Below are positions 1 to 10,467 of a stretch of DNA of 64,000 nucleotides, in pieces. How positions within the stretch are numbered: the first letter of the stretch is position 1; every line of letters begins with the position of its first letter. The stretch covers positions 1 to 64,000 of the forward strand of contig JAIXMQ010000036.1 in the NCBI GenBank assembly GCA_025716855.1, written 5' to 3'. The notes under the pieces are model-generated. The model was not told the origin of the DNA, did not search any database, and saw only the letters and a list, made by a program, of their open reading frames with translations. A program made the position numbers and the translations under genes. This DNA comes from Pilaira anomala. Its lineage: Eukaryota > Mucoromycota > Mucoromycetes > Mucorales > Mucoraceae.

Positions 1-2
1 AA

Positions 3-740
3 ATCGGTTTGCCAGCAAGACTCATTACGGATAATGGATCCAACTTCGTTTCAGACGCTATGAATATGGTTTGTAAACGTCTGGGAGTAAGAAGATCGTT
101 AACGTCAGTGGAACACCCCCAGAGTGATGGACTAGTAGAAAGATTAAATAGAACCTTGAAGACAAGTCTAGCTATTATAGTTGGTGCTGAACCCGCCCTT
201 TGGGACGATTACTTACCTTTTGTAACATATGCTTATAACACCGCAAAACAATCCAGCACTGCATTTTCTCCATTTGAAGTTTTGTATGGTCGTAAACCTG
301 AACTGCCTTTGTTACCTGACTTAATCATAAAGAACCCAAAAACTTACGATACTGAATCTTGGGTCAACTACCTTAATGCAAGAATTCCTTTGATCCATGG
401 TAAAGCACTTGAGAACATTAAGAAGGCACAAGAACACCAAAAGAAATTCTATGACAAGAAAGCTAGGGTCAAGTACGATTATCAAGTAGGCGACTTGATA
501 GCAAGAAAGAATCTGGAAAAGTTGACTTTCCCAAAAGAACGCTGGTCTGGTCCATGGATCATCGTAAAGAAAAACAATGCTGAAGGAACCGCCTATACGA
601 TCAAGAAAAAAGATGATCCTTCAAGTAACTTGTCAACTGCCAATGCCAAGCATATGAGAATCTGGTATCAAGGTATCAATGATGAAGACTCCGATGAGGT
701 TGCTACTTCTTCTAGAGGGGAGGATGGTGTAAAGGGTTGA
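3..740 (+). CDS. Ty3/gypsy retrotransposon polyprotein, integrase 3' end (5' partial)
   Basis: The reading frame is open from the left window edge to a TGA at 738-740, so only the C-terminal part of a Pol polyprotein is present. Visible integrase features are the second catalytic Asp in the motif TDNGSNF and the catalytic Glu in DGLVERLNRTLK, about 35 residues further on; both are typical of the DDE core of LTR-retrotransposon integrases. After it comes the linker YAYNTAKQSSTAFSPFEVLYG and a C-terminal GPY/F-like module (WSGPWIIV). The enzyme would insert element cDNA into the genome. No stop or frameshift breaks the visible part, so the copy may be young, but the protease, reverse transcriptase and first Asp lie outside the window. 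A purine-rich stretch at the end of the frame is followed by a probable LTR, as expected for this order of elements. Confidence 0.9.
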   Translation: MGLPARLITDNGSNFVSDAMNMVCKRLGVRRSLTSVEHPQSDGLVERLNRTLKTSLAIIVGAEPALWDDYLPFVTYAYNTAKQSSTAFSPFEVLYGRKPELPLLPDLIIKNPKTYDTESWVNYLNARIPLIHGKALENIKKAQEHQKKFYDKKARVKYDYQVGDLIARKNLEKLTFPKERWSGPWIIVKKNNAEGTAYTIKKKDDPSSNLSTANAKHMRIWYQGINDEDSDEVATSSRGEDGVKG

Positions 741-1073
741 GCTCATTCTCATTGGTTTAGAACTTAGAAAAGAAATACTCTCGGCTATTGGTTCACTTCT
801 CTATTAATAATTATCTTTTACCATTGGTACTTGACAGCCAAGCATATTATTACTTTCTCTATTTCAACGTATCTTTTATTTCCATATATATTACCTTTAG
901 CGAATATCAATTAGTATAAATATCCCAATATCTTTTAACAATAAAACATTATTCTATTATTTATTAAATAACTTTAACTTTATTCTTTTGGTTCTTAGTC
1001 CAATAAGAACTATCCTTTTTCTAAACTCAACTTGGTATATTACACTTACTAGGTTTCTGTTGTGAACGGGCAC
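728..1073 (+). repeat. Probable 3' LTR of the Ty3/gypsy element
   Basis: A polypurine-like tract (AGAGGGGAGGATGG, 714-727) directly precedes TGTAAAGGG at 728. The candidate right end is CGGGCACA at 1066-1073, giving the canonical TGT...ACA termini over about 346 bp. Inside are a TATAAA at 915-920 and AATAAA at 940-945, as expected for U3 promoter and R polyadenylation signals. The integrase frame runs 13 bp into this LTR, which is common. The boundaries are inferred, because the 5' LTR copy is outside the window and no target duplication can be checked. Confidence 0.55.
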
Positions 1074-3087
1074 ATTATATTCTCATATAATTACACATGC
1101 TCTAATATCCTTCACTACTTTACGATACTATAAGTTTATTCACGCTACAATAATTATCTAATTGGCTAATATATAAATCACATCATTGTCTCTATGATCA
1201 ACAAGCCTCTTTTATAATTATCAGGTACAGCAACCAGTTATAATACTTGGGGACCTTTTATCTTATTTTCAGCAACATGTTTATTGTAATAGATCATTGA
1301 TCATGGCTATGTTTCACAATTCATGCTTCGCTTGTTTAACTTCTATTTACTATATATAACCAAACACTTTTTGTACTTTTTAATACAGTTTAGTTTATTT
1401 TTGCAGTCTGATTATTTAACCTTTGTTATATATTTTCATTGCACTTTATTTTCGTTTGTTCTATCAAATATCTTATTTTCAAAAAAAGAATAAAGCTACA
1501 GGGCAATCAGTACGGTATGAAAAATAGATGAAGTACCAGGAGAATTTTTTCTTGGGTAGAAAAAAAAAAAGTTATGTACGATAAAATAAGATTGCTGGGA
1601 AAAAATGTGAGACGACCTCCAACGTCATTTTATAAATTAACATACCTATCTTTCTAAATAATAGTGCTCTTTTGTATTTAAATATCTTATTTTCAAAATA
1701 TAAGGACAAAGAAATAAAAGAAGAGAAACTTTTTGGCACATTAAAAAAGTTCGCACCAGAAAAAAAGGAAGTACAAGGAAAGGCTTTTTTTTTAGGCGGA
1801 AATTGATGAACCGGAAATTTTTCTGGGGCACAAAAATAAAAAGCACTGTAAAAGGATATCCAAAAAAAAAAAAAAAAAAAAAAAAAAGAAAGTGAAATTA
1901 TCTAAGGCCATATCAAAATTAATATATTTTTCTAGTTAAATAATGAACTCTTCTATTTAAATATCTTATTTTCAAATTAAGAGATTTGATGTCAAAGAGA
2001 ACAAATTTAAAATGAATGAAGTACAGGAGAAATGTTTCTTGGGCAGAGAAAAATAGTAGTACGGTAAAAAGGATACCTGAAAAAAAAAAGTAAAATTATC
2101 TACTAAGACGACTTCGTGAAATACTATTCTTTCTATTTAAATATCTTATTTGTAATATAATGACGAAGTAAAAAGAAGAAAACATCTCGGCACATTAAAA
2201 AAAAATTGCCTGAAAAAGAGGAAATTTATTCTTGAGAAAAAAAAAAAAAAAGTAAAATAACTAAAAGTTATTTTACTAAATATATATATATATATACTTT
2301 ACTATTAAAAAATGTACCTTTCTATTTAAATATCTTATTTTCGAAATGAGAAATTTATGGACAAAAGAGTACGTATTTAAAAGCTGAAAGAAGTACAGGA
2401 GATATTTCTTTTATATAGGCAGAAAAATAAAAGTACGGTAAAAGAAGAATGTCTTAAAAAAATGGAATGATCTAAGATCTAAGGTGTCTTTAATATAAGA
2501 TATATATATATATATTTGTTTTATATAATATGCTTTTCTATTTAGATATCTTATTTTCAGAATATAACAAAGTAAAAAAAAAAAAAAAAAAAAAACTAGG
2601 TGAAATAATCAAGATTAATTTATAAATAATATTATATACTTTTCTAAAAACATACTCTTCTACACTATTTTCGAAAATTAATTACGGCTGCTTTCATATA
2701 AGTTGCATACACTATGTTTGCAACAGATAAAATCTCACACAATTCTTTTAAATAATATGAGCGTAGCTGTCTGTTTTACACTTCACAGAAAATGTTTTCA
2801 GGCATTATTTAATGTCAAGATCAAGAATGGTATACTCGCCTAACTCTATTTTTTTATAATTTTTTAAGCCCTTCCGCCACACCCGGAAATTGAGCGAAAA
2901 AGTAATTTTACAGAAGTAAATGAATTGGTTATACATGATATAATAAACCAAGAGCTTTTGTATTACCAAATGATTACAGTAATTAAAAACAATGCGATGT
3001 AAAATATATATATTTTATTACATAATAGCTGATTATTAGTGTTTGAACTTGGTTCTTTATGTTCTAATAAAATGAAAAAAAAAAAAA
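1074..3087. other. AT-rich spacer downstream of the retrotransposon
   Basis: No protein-coding gene is supported here; the only open frame of note (about 66 codons on the minus strand near 1646-1846) is low complexity. The middle part is occupied by a degenerate alternating tandem array, annotated separately. The rest is AT-rich, with poly-A runs and TA dinucleotide tracts (for example near 2280 and 2500). The right end is the 3' flank of the VAC14 gene. Confidence 0.6.
1461..2690. repeat. Degenerate tandem array of two alternating repeat types
   Basis: The core TCTATTTAAATATCTTATTT recurs at about 1464 (diverged), 1675, 1952, 2132, 2321 and 2537, with a further degenerate start near 2645, so the spacing is roughly 180-280 bp. 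What follows the core alternates. Copies 1, 3 and 5 continue with a segment like GAAGTACAGGAGA...TTTCTTGGGCAG...AGTACGGTAAAA. Copies 2, 4 and 6 continue with AATATAA...AAGTAAAAAGAAGA, and copies 2 and 4 then have GGCACATTAAAAAA. This suggests a higher-order unit of two subunits. Poly-A expansions account for much of the length variation. Seen directly by eye; no alignment was run. Confidence 0.7.
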
Positions 3088-4914
3088 TTAATTTCTACGA
3101 TTTCTTCTACCAGCCATACGAGCATTAGTATTCCCGGTAGCACCGCTTGTATTTGTTCCTCCTCCACCCGTCGTTCTTTCAGTAGATGAAGAGTTTTCAT
3201 GATTAGAAGATCCATTTGAAGGAGTTAATCCTAGACTAGCCATACCAGCCCTAATACCTCCACCAGTACTTGTATTGGTTGGAATCGTATTGTTATTTCC
3301 GTTATTATTCATCCCTTTATTATTATTATTATTGTCTGCAGAAAATAATTGTTGATGACTTTGATTAGGTGATGAATTACTATCGGCTAGAATTAAAAAA
3401 AATTAGTTTATGCGTTTCAACCATTTTTTATTATTATACTTTACTATATAATAATCGAGGTCTTCTGGACCTATTGTTCGATGTATTATTTGCTGTAGAA
3501 GTAAACCGAGAAACATTTTGTAATGCTACATAAATAAAAAGAAAATGAACACAAATTCCAACTATATATATTTTTTTTTAAAAAAAGTAACTTTACATTG
3601 TCTTCTTTGTTTTTCATGTCTGGATTGAACCGACTTAAAATGCTGTAAGAGCTCTTGGTATTTAATCATATTGGTTTCTTCAACTTTCATTGTCTTTGGT
3701 GGCGATGATGTTGTCGAACTCGATTTTTTATTATCTGTTGAAGATGTGCTTACTGTTACGCTCGAGGTGCTTCCGGTACTATATAAAACGATATATAAAT
3801 AAAAAAAGAAAAAATCGTACTGATTTATACAAACCTTTTGGGCAAGACATGAAGAAAACCAAGTGAAGATACACTATTGAGTCTGTTTCTTAAAGTAGAG
3901 AATGCAGATGATTGAGGTAATAACATAAGAATACCATACAAACATTTAAATAAATAAGGGTATTTTTCTGGTTCAAGAAGTTGAAGACGAAGGTCTACAG
4001 TAAAAAAAATAAACAGATAAATAAAAATACAATAGGAAATACTATATATTTGTACTTTACATGTAAAAACGGGAGATTCCAATAACTGCACAAGTTTATC
4101 TACTTGAATTAACATATTGACAGTGATTTCTAATTCAGCACTACCAAATAATTAAGTGAGTAAACTAATTCAAAATAACATACAAGTGATTCAGAATTAC
4201 TTACAATATCTGAAGCATGTTGGCAGCATGTTCATATACTTGTGACAATAAACAAAGCGAAAAGGCAGAGACAGCATTATGACACCAAGAACGATAGAGA
4301 GTATTAAATAACCTTTGATTTTCTTTATGATCTAAATTTCTCAATCTTTTTCTTAAATTCGTCAATTCACTTGAGGTAATCAAGATGATATTTAAATTTT
4401 GTATCATAATACTAGCAAATTCTAAATCCTCGTCTTGTTCTAAAATATCCGCAATTGCACAATAAATACGTTCTGGATCTAAACTCATACATAATTGTCG
4501 AATAATTAAAAAGCCTCTTGATTCTAATAATCTTCTATCGGTACTGAATAAAGATAAAAGTGACATGATGAAGCTACGGAAATAGTCTTGATCCGAGTAA
4601 GATGATATTTGTGCTAATAACTGTAAATCACGACGAACTACTTCTTCTGATGAATCAGAGAGTGTCTTTAACAATGCAGGAAATGTACCATCATCTGAAG
4701 CAAGAATCTATATTATAAATATTTGAGTTAAAAGTGATAATAATAATAATTATTGTAATCTTCTTTTACCTTGTTTGGTGCCTTTTTATGTAACATTAAG
4801 AGCCAATCTAAACTAGCTACTCTTGTCTCTTCATGTTGATTCAAGAACTGTAACCTTAAATTACCTACTGTAGCTTGTAAATCAAATGGATCTGTTCCAT
4901 CCGATTGTTGTTGC

Positions 4915-4953
<39 letters not shown>

Positions 4954-6489
4954 TGTTGTTGCTGTTGTTGTTGTAATTGAGGCTTTTGAGCTCCACCTGA
5001 AGGATCACTTTTACTAATAGTAGGTTCAGGTACATGTACATGAATAGGAGTTTCCAAAACCAATTTTTGTAAGTTTTGATTTGTTTCTACAGCTACATTA
5101 CGTATTCCAGGAACAGAATGAGCTAAACAAGGTAATACTGCTCTAATTATTTCAGGTGTAGATTTAATAATCACGTCTTTTGCAATACCAATGAATGCAT
5201 TAATCCAAGTTAAAGCTGTTTGTTGAATTTCTTCCTCTGGAGCAGATAAATGAGGTACCATAATAGTTACAATTCTACCATATTGTAAAATAACACCTTG
5301 ACCAGGTACATATGTTCCTTTACCATGTCCATCATTTTCTGAATCTACCTTATCATTATCATCATTATCCTCTTTTTCATCATTATCATTTTCACCTTCT
5401 CCATCTTCTTTCTTCTCTACTTTTTCCTTTTTATCCATTTTTTTACTGAATGATTTTGCATTATTATCCTGTATCATTTTAACTGAAGCAGCTTGCTTTA
5501 CTTCATCCAAGAAATCTTGTAATAGACCATTGGCAGCTACACGTACATCTTCACTTGGATCATTTAAACATCTTATCAACCCATCCAAAAATTCTGGTAA
5601 AAAAGAAATCAATTCCAAATCTGGGATAGAATCCAATACACACATCCAAGATACTAAAAACTGTCTTGCTGCCGAATTACGTACATAAATACGTTGACTC
5701 AGTAAGGGTATAAATCTAGGTAAAGAAAATGCTGTATTTCTTGGTAAAGAAGAAGGTGTTTCTAATTCAATTCCACCTGTTTCAATCGTATTAAATGGTT
5801 CTCCGTAAGGTGAAACGTAAGTTGTAGAGAGTTCAGATACAATATCTTTTATCAAACGGTCAAGTAATTCTGCTCCATTTTTTACACTGATTTCTGAATC
5901 TGCTGATAACTATAGTTTTTTTTTTAAAGCATTAAATTTGGTATCTTTTAAAGTTAAAATAAAAACTTACTTTGCATAAAGCATCAAATATACTATTAAA
6001 GTATCTCAATACTTCTCCCTTTGCTACTTTGGCGATATTGTACATGCTCTCACAAGCATAATATCGAACTTTTTGATCTTGGTTACTAAAACATGACAGA
6101 ATAGGTGGTACAATAATATCCAAATATCTCGAAACTCCCTACGTATACATATGATCAGTTTTTCTTCCTATTATTATTATTATTATTACTTACAGGTCCT
6201 AAAGCAATAGAAGTCGCAGCTAGCCCAATAAGTCCACCATAACGAGCATAAGGGTTATTCGAATAAACAAACTCTTGTACAAGTGCATCTACTATCTGTG
6301 TGATTCTATCTTTTGAATTCTCGTTATCACGTACAAGTCTAAAATACACAATTCAGTTTTACTTCCTTCTTAAAAAAAAAAAAAAAACTTCTTTTACTTT
6401 TCTATTTCTAACGCTGCTGCTTTTCTTCGGTCATATATTTTATCCGTTAAGCCCTTTATTAAGCTAGGTGAAAATATACTTGCTTCCAT
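3088..6489 (-). CDS. VAC14: VAC14, scaffold of the PI(3,5)P2-generating Fab1/PIKfyve complex
   Basis: VAC14 is the HEAT-repeat scaffold that holds the lipid kinase Fab1/PIKfyve and the phosphatase Fig4 at endosome/vacuole membranes and so controls PI(3,5)P2. Ten exons with GT-AG introns (first exon 6398-6489, last 3088-3386) sum to 949 codons, close to the family length of 780-900. The N-terminus ([20 protein letters not shown]) and the repeats [20 protein letters not shown] and [20 protein letters not shown] are diagnostic, as is the C-terminal [20 protein letters not shown] region. Oddities are an acidic Asp/Asn insert around 5340-5400, a pure run of 23 Gln (4905-4973) between the N- and C-terminal conserved blocks, and a Gly/Asn/Ser-rich tail ending in RRNRRN. 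Start chosen at the first ATG giving the conserved N-terminus. Confidence 0.95.
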
Positions 6490-7067
6490 CTTTTATTTAT
6501 TGTTAAAGAAGGGGAAAAGGTAAAAAAAGAAATAGTTTTTTCTCTCCACTTTTTTTTTCTTTTCCCCCCACTAAATGACGTAAACGGAATGGCTCTTCTT
6601 TTTTTTTTGTGATACGCCAACATCATGAAACGCTTCAAAAAGAGTGAGGAGTGAAAGCTTAGAAACGATTATATCATGCATTTAGAAATGTTTCTTTCTA
6701 AGCTTTCCGGTAAATAGGATCTTTATTTCTTCTCGTGATTGATAACGCGGTTACCAGCTCAAACGCGTGTTGTATAAAATACATTTTTTTTATATATAAT
6801 GTATTCTCTTGAAACAATAAATAACTTGACAATTGTTGTTATTATGAATTGGTTTACGTTTTTTTTTAGCTTATTCGCCTTTAAAAATAAAATAAAATGT
6901 ATCTTAAGTTTTGCCCTTTTTTTATTGATCTCATGATTAGAATTCTATCAAGAAGGTAAATTAATAAAATAATAGTTAACCATACATATATGACTCTAGT
7001 TACTAGAAATATCGTGTTAAAATAGCATAAATAAATTAAAATAATACGCGTAAAGGTTTCCAAGGGA

Positions 7068-7165
<98 letters not shown>

Positions 7166-7250
7166 AAAAAATAAAGTATTATGTCAATTGTTAATGTCAC
7201 AGACATTGCCCAGAGGATATAGGTATAGTTTTGTTGATAAACAAGAGTTT
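6490..7250. other. Spacer between VAC14 (5' end) and the PEBP gene (3' end)
   Basis: No gene is supported. It holds the VAC14 promoter side (T-rich, 6490-6610) and a long GA microsatellite (7071-7160). Open frames in it are low complexity. Confidence 0.6.
7071..7160. repeat. (GA)45 microsatellite
   Basis: An uninterrupted GA dinucleotide tract of 90 bp, the longest dinucleotide repeat in the window. It lies about 90 bp beyond the stop codon of the PEBP gene. Confidence 0.98.
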
Positions 7251-8080
7251 TTAAGCTACTTTTGCATCATTGGCCAAGGCATAACTACCATCACTTGACG
7301 TAATTTTACTTCTTAACTTCATATCTACCACATTTCCAAGATCATCGTAAATTTCATCTGCAGCCGAATCTTGTTTCACTTGCTGTTCACGATTAATTTC
7401 TTGACCTTGTGTGTAGATGTAAGCAGCATTCACGACCTTTAATTTATTCTCGGTTATAAACTTTTTGATATCAAAATTGACTCGATTAGATAGTGGTGCG
7501 ATTGTGATGTTTTTATTTTCTTGTTCGAATAACGCGTATACAATACGATGATCTGTAGCCCCTGCTGGTGGTGTAGGGCCTTGGTAAGGTATAAAATGAT
7601 GTCTATCTTCTATGCCCGTACCTAATAAAAAAAATAAAATAAAAAAAAATTAGCACATAAAATGAAAATTTTGTATTTCATGTATAGTTACCATTCATAT
7701 TGGTTGTTATCCAGTGAAGAACTTGAGGTGCATGTGAGTCTAAATTTACCATCACCATGGTATATTCTGTATTCGCTTTAGGATCAAATCCAAAACGTGG
7801 AACTTCTAAAGTAAGTTCGAGCGGAAGAAGCATACCATTTTCTACAATCGTTCTATCAGGATAAGTAATTCTCATGTCTGTAATCGGGTTAAATTCATCA
7901 AACGCTATAATAAAGAGTTAGGTTTTTTTTTACTGCAAGTATAAGTATATATATATTACCATCAGGTACTATTCTTCCCGCTAAAAGTTCTTTTTTAATT
8001 CTTAAGTGATCAAATGCATTGACTACTCCAGCATAGAGTGTAATAGCAGCAGTAGTTAATACAATAAATGTAACTTTCAT
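7251..8080 (-). CDS. Secreted phosphatidylethanolamine-binding protein (PEBP family)
   Basis: Three exons (7960-8080, 7692-7904, 7251-7621) give 234 codons. The first 22 residues (MKVTFIVLTTAAITLYAGVV, then NA) look like a cleavable signal peptide. PEBP signatures follow: the strand NTEYTMVMVNLDSHAP, the motif LHWITTNMNG, and the later block HFIPYQGPTPPAGATDHRIVY, equivalent to the conserved Gx-Y-x-GP-PP--G-HRYV region that shapes the anion/lipid pocket. PEBPs bind phospholipid head groups and, in different organisms, inhibit proteases or kinases; the ligand here cannot be told. Most fungal relatives (Tfs1 type) are cytosolic, so the signal peptide is a point of interest. A C-terminal extension of about 45 residues after the domain is polar and acidic. 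Confidence 0.9.
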
Positions 8081-8273
8081 TTTTACGTATAAAAGAAGCT
8101 ACTGTCAAAAAAGAAAAACATATATTTATATATCAATATTACTTTGTGAGGAATGATACATTCTTATTAACAACAACTGGTATGCTTTATTTGTTTTATT
8201 TTTTTGTTTTGTTTCAAATGCTCTGAATTTATTATTTACAATAGAGTAAGATTAATAGTATATGTATATGATA
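8081..8273. other. Short spacer, PEBP promoter side
   Basis: About 190 bp between the PEBP start and the stop codon of the next minus-strand gene. It is T-rich and shows no gene. Confidence 0.5.
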
Positions 8274-9755
8274 TTAAACAACTTCAACTAAATCCTCGTC
8301 TTCTAGCTCAGTTTCTTCAATAGTTTGATTAAGATCCATCGTTTCACCTTCAAACGATAATTTAAGGTCACCAGTGACTTTAGCGAATTGTTTATAATGT
8401 TGCAGTAATGAAGCCAATGTTGCAGTCTAAAAGAAAAAAAAAATTAGTAACTGTATAAATCTTTGTAAAATAAATTAACTTACAGGCCGAATACGCAATA
8501 ATACATCCTTATTATCTTTTCCTCTCAATTTAAGATTAATCTTTTCTTCTTGACTCTCGTCTGTCGTTGCTGCTGCTGGTAGTGGTGGTAAGGTTTCTTC
8601 CAACTCAAATTCATCAGAGTTATTATACTTCTTTAATCTTTCCATTTTAATTCTTTCTTTTTCTTCAAGCATTGCTTTATAACATGGAATAGGATAAACA
8701 TCTAATATATGTATATACATTGAATATCATAATTCTCATTGACTTTATAAGATCTACACTTACTCATATTATAAACACCTATATCAGTCATACCTAAACC
8801 AGCAGGTGTTCCACTTAAAAACACCACATCATCATTATAAGTCAAGACCACGTCTGCCTTTCTTAATCCCTTTTTGTAACAATATGATTCCAATACCTTA
8901 TGAAATTGTTCATTCTAAAAGATAATAATTAATTTATGTGTATTCAATGTAATATAAATACTTACATCCATAATAATCACTTTCACAGGCTTCATCAAGA
9001 TTTGAATCATTTCCGTAGCTTGTGCACTTAAATCAGTAAAATTATGCAAATATTGTAATCGCATTGTTACTTTAAGCGGTTTTCTATGATTATGTTCACC
9101 TGCTTCTTTAAGAAATGCTTCTAATTCTGGATCCAAATCTTCAAGTTCAGCACCAGGAACAACAACATCGTCTTCCTCTTCCTCTTCCTCTTCTTCTCCG
9201 TCGGATAATTCACTAAATACAAAAGGGGGTAAATAATCAAATGTTTCGATAAGGTATGTGTGTGGACTTACATTAAGGAAATATCTTTTTTATTACCTGA
9301 ATTACCATTTATTTTTGATACAACAGGATTAATGGAAGCAGCCGTTGTTGTTCTAGGCTTGGGCTTGGGTTGCGTATGTTTAGGAACCGCTTGAGCAAGG
9401 AGTGCGTTTGCAGCTGCAATATAATCCTCTGTCTCTCGTATATTTGCTTCAAACTCTTCTTTTGGTTGGTCTTCAGCTGTAGTTGTATTATTTGTTTCTT
9501 TTGTAAGTTCAACAAACGTAGGTTGAGGCTCAGCTTCTGTTTCTATTGGTTTTTTTATCCATCTCTTCTTTGGTTTTTCGTCCTCTGAATCCGAATCGTT
9601 TAAACCTAAAGCTTTTCCTATTGAAAGAAACAAAACAATTTTATTAAACACTGGTATATATATATGTATATATCTAGAGAAAAAGACTTGCGTTTTTTTA
9701 AACTATCTGCAAAAGAAGTCTTTGTTCTTGGTTTTGTTATATCGAAGTTGCTCAT
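8274..9755 (-). CDS. Rad60/Esc2/NIP45-type protein with C-terminal SUMO-like domain
   Basis: Six exons sum to 392 codons. The N-terminal third is disordered and acidic, with SDSEDEKPKKRW and a run of eight Glu. The middle part (LKVTMRLQYLHNFTDLS... to VYPIPCYKAMLEEKERIK) fits a first ubiquitin-like fold. The C-terminus, INLKLRGKDNKDVLLRIRP through LKLSFEGETMDLNQTIEETE to DEDLVEVV, is a Rad60-SLD-type SUMO-like domain. Family members (Rad60, Esc2, human NFATC2IP/NIP45) bind the SUMO E2 Ubc9 and work with Smc5/6 in DNA repair and sumoylation control in the nucleus. The start is the ATG at 9753-9755 (MSNFDITKPR). Intron 1 (9618-9691) uses a GC donor, C|GCAAGT, the only reading that keeps the frame. 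Orthology among the three named members is not resolved. Confidence 0.85.
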
Positions 9756-10467
9756 GTTAAAAAAGAAATGATCGAGTACATAAGAATATTTTTTTTTCTT
9801 TTGGCGGGGTCTTATACTATTCTTTTTCTACGTGACCTTTATTGGTCTTGATTTTGATGTTCAAAAGTAGTGGTCAGGTCATATACTCTTCTTTTTTATT
9901 CAATAAAGTGATATACGATTTGATATTATATCTGTGATTACGGACTTAGGTCCTTTCGTTGTAGCGTGATACTTGATTAAAAGTAACAAAATCAAACCAA
10001 GTATGTAATTAGTTAGTGTCAAAAATGCGATTATAATTGTTATATGTCGAAATATACCTTACTAGAGCTGCGAGATAAATGGAGGTATATAATGAGAGCA
10101 ATAGTATATCTGAATAGCAAGTAGTAAATACATATAGATTTCTCTTTGCTATTATAAAAGATTTTTTTTGTCAGTATCAAAAATATCTTAAAGTTCAATT
10201 CTTCAAATAATTTATTAGTATTCAACTTTTTATTACATATTAACCAAGGTGTTTAGATAAAAGACTATTCGAGAGAGAATAATTGAAGCTTTTGTTACTT
10301 TGAAAATCAAGAAAAGCATATTATCAGGAATGTTAGCATAAGCTAGCTTCAATAGGCAATGTTTATTTGACTTCAAACCAAGTCGCGGGGAACACAAGAA
10401 TCAAGAGGACAACAAAAACTCGTTTTTGTCAAAATAGACCTTTTTTCTTTATTACTTTTTATTCTAC
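9756..10467. other. Divergent promoter region, Rad60-like / SCYL2
   Basis: About 710 bp shared by two divergently transcribed genes. AT-rich, with T-rich stretches close to both starts. No gene, repeat or recognised regulatory motif was found. Confidence 0.5.
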
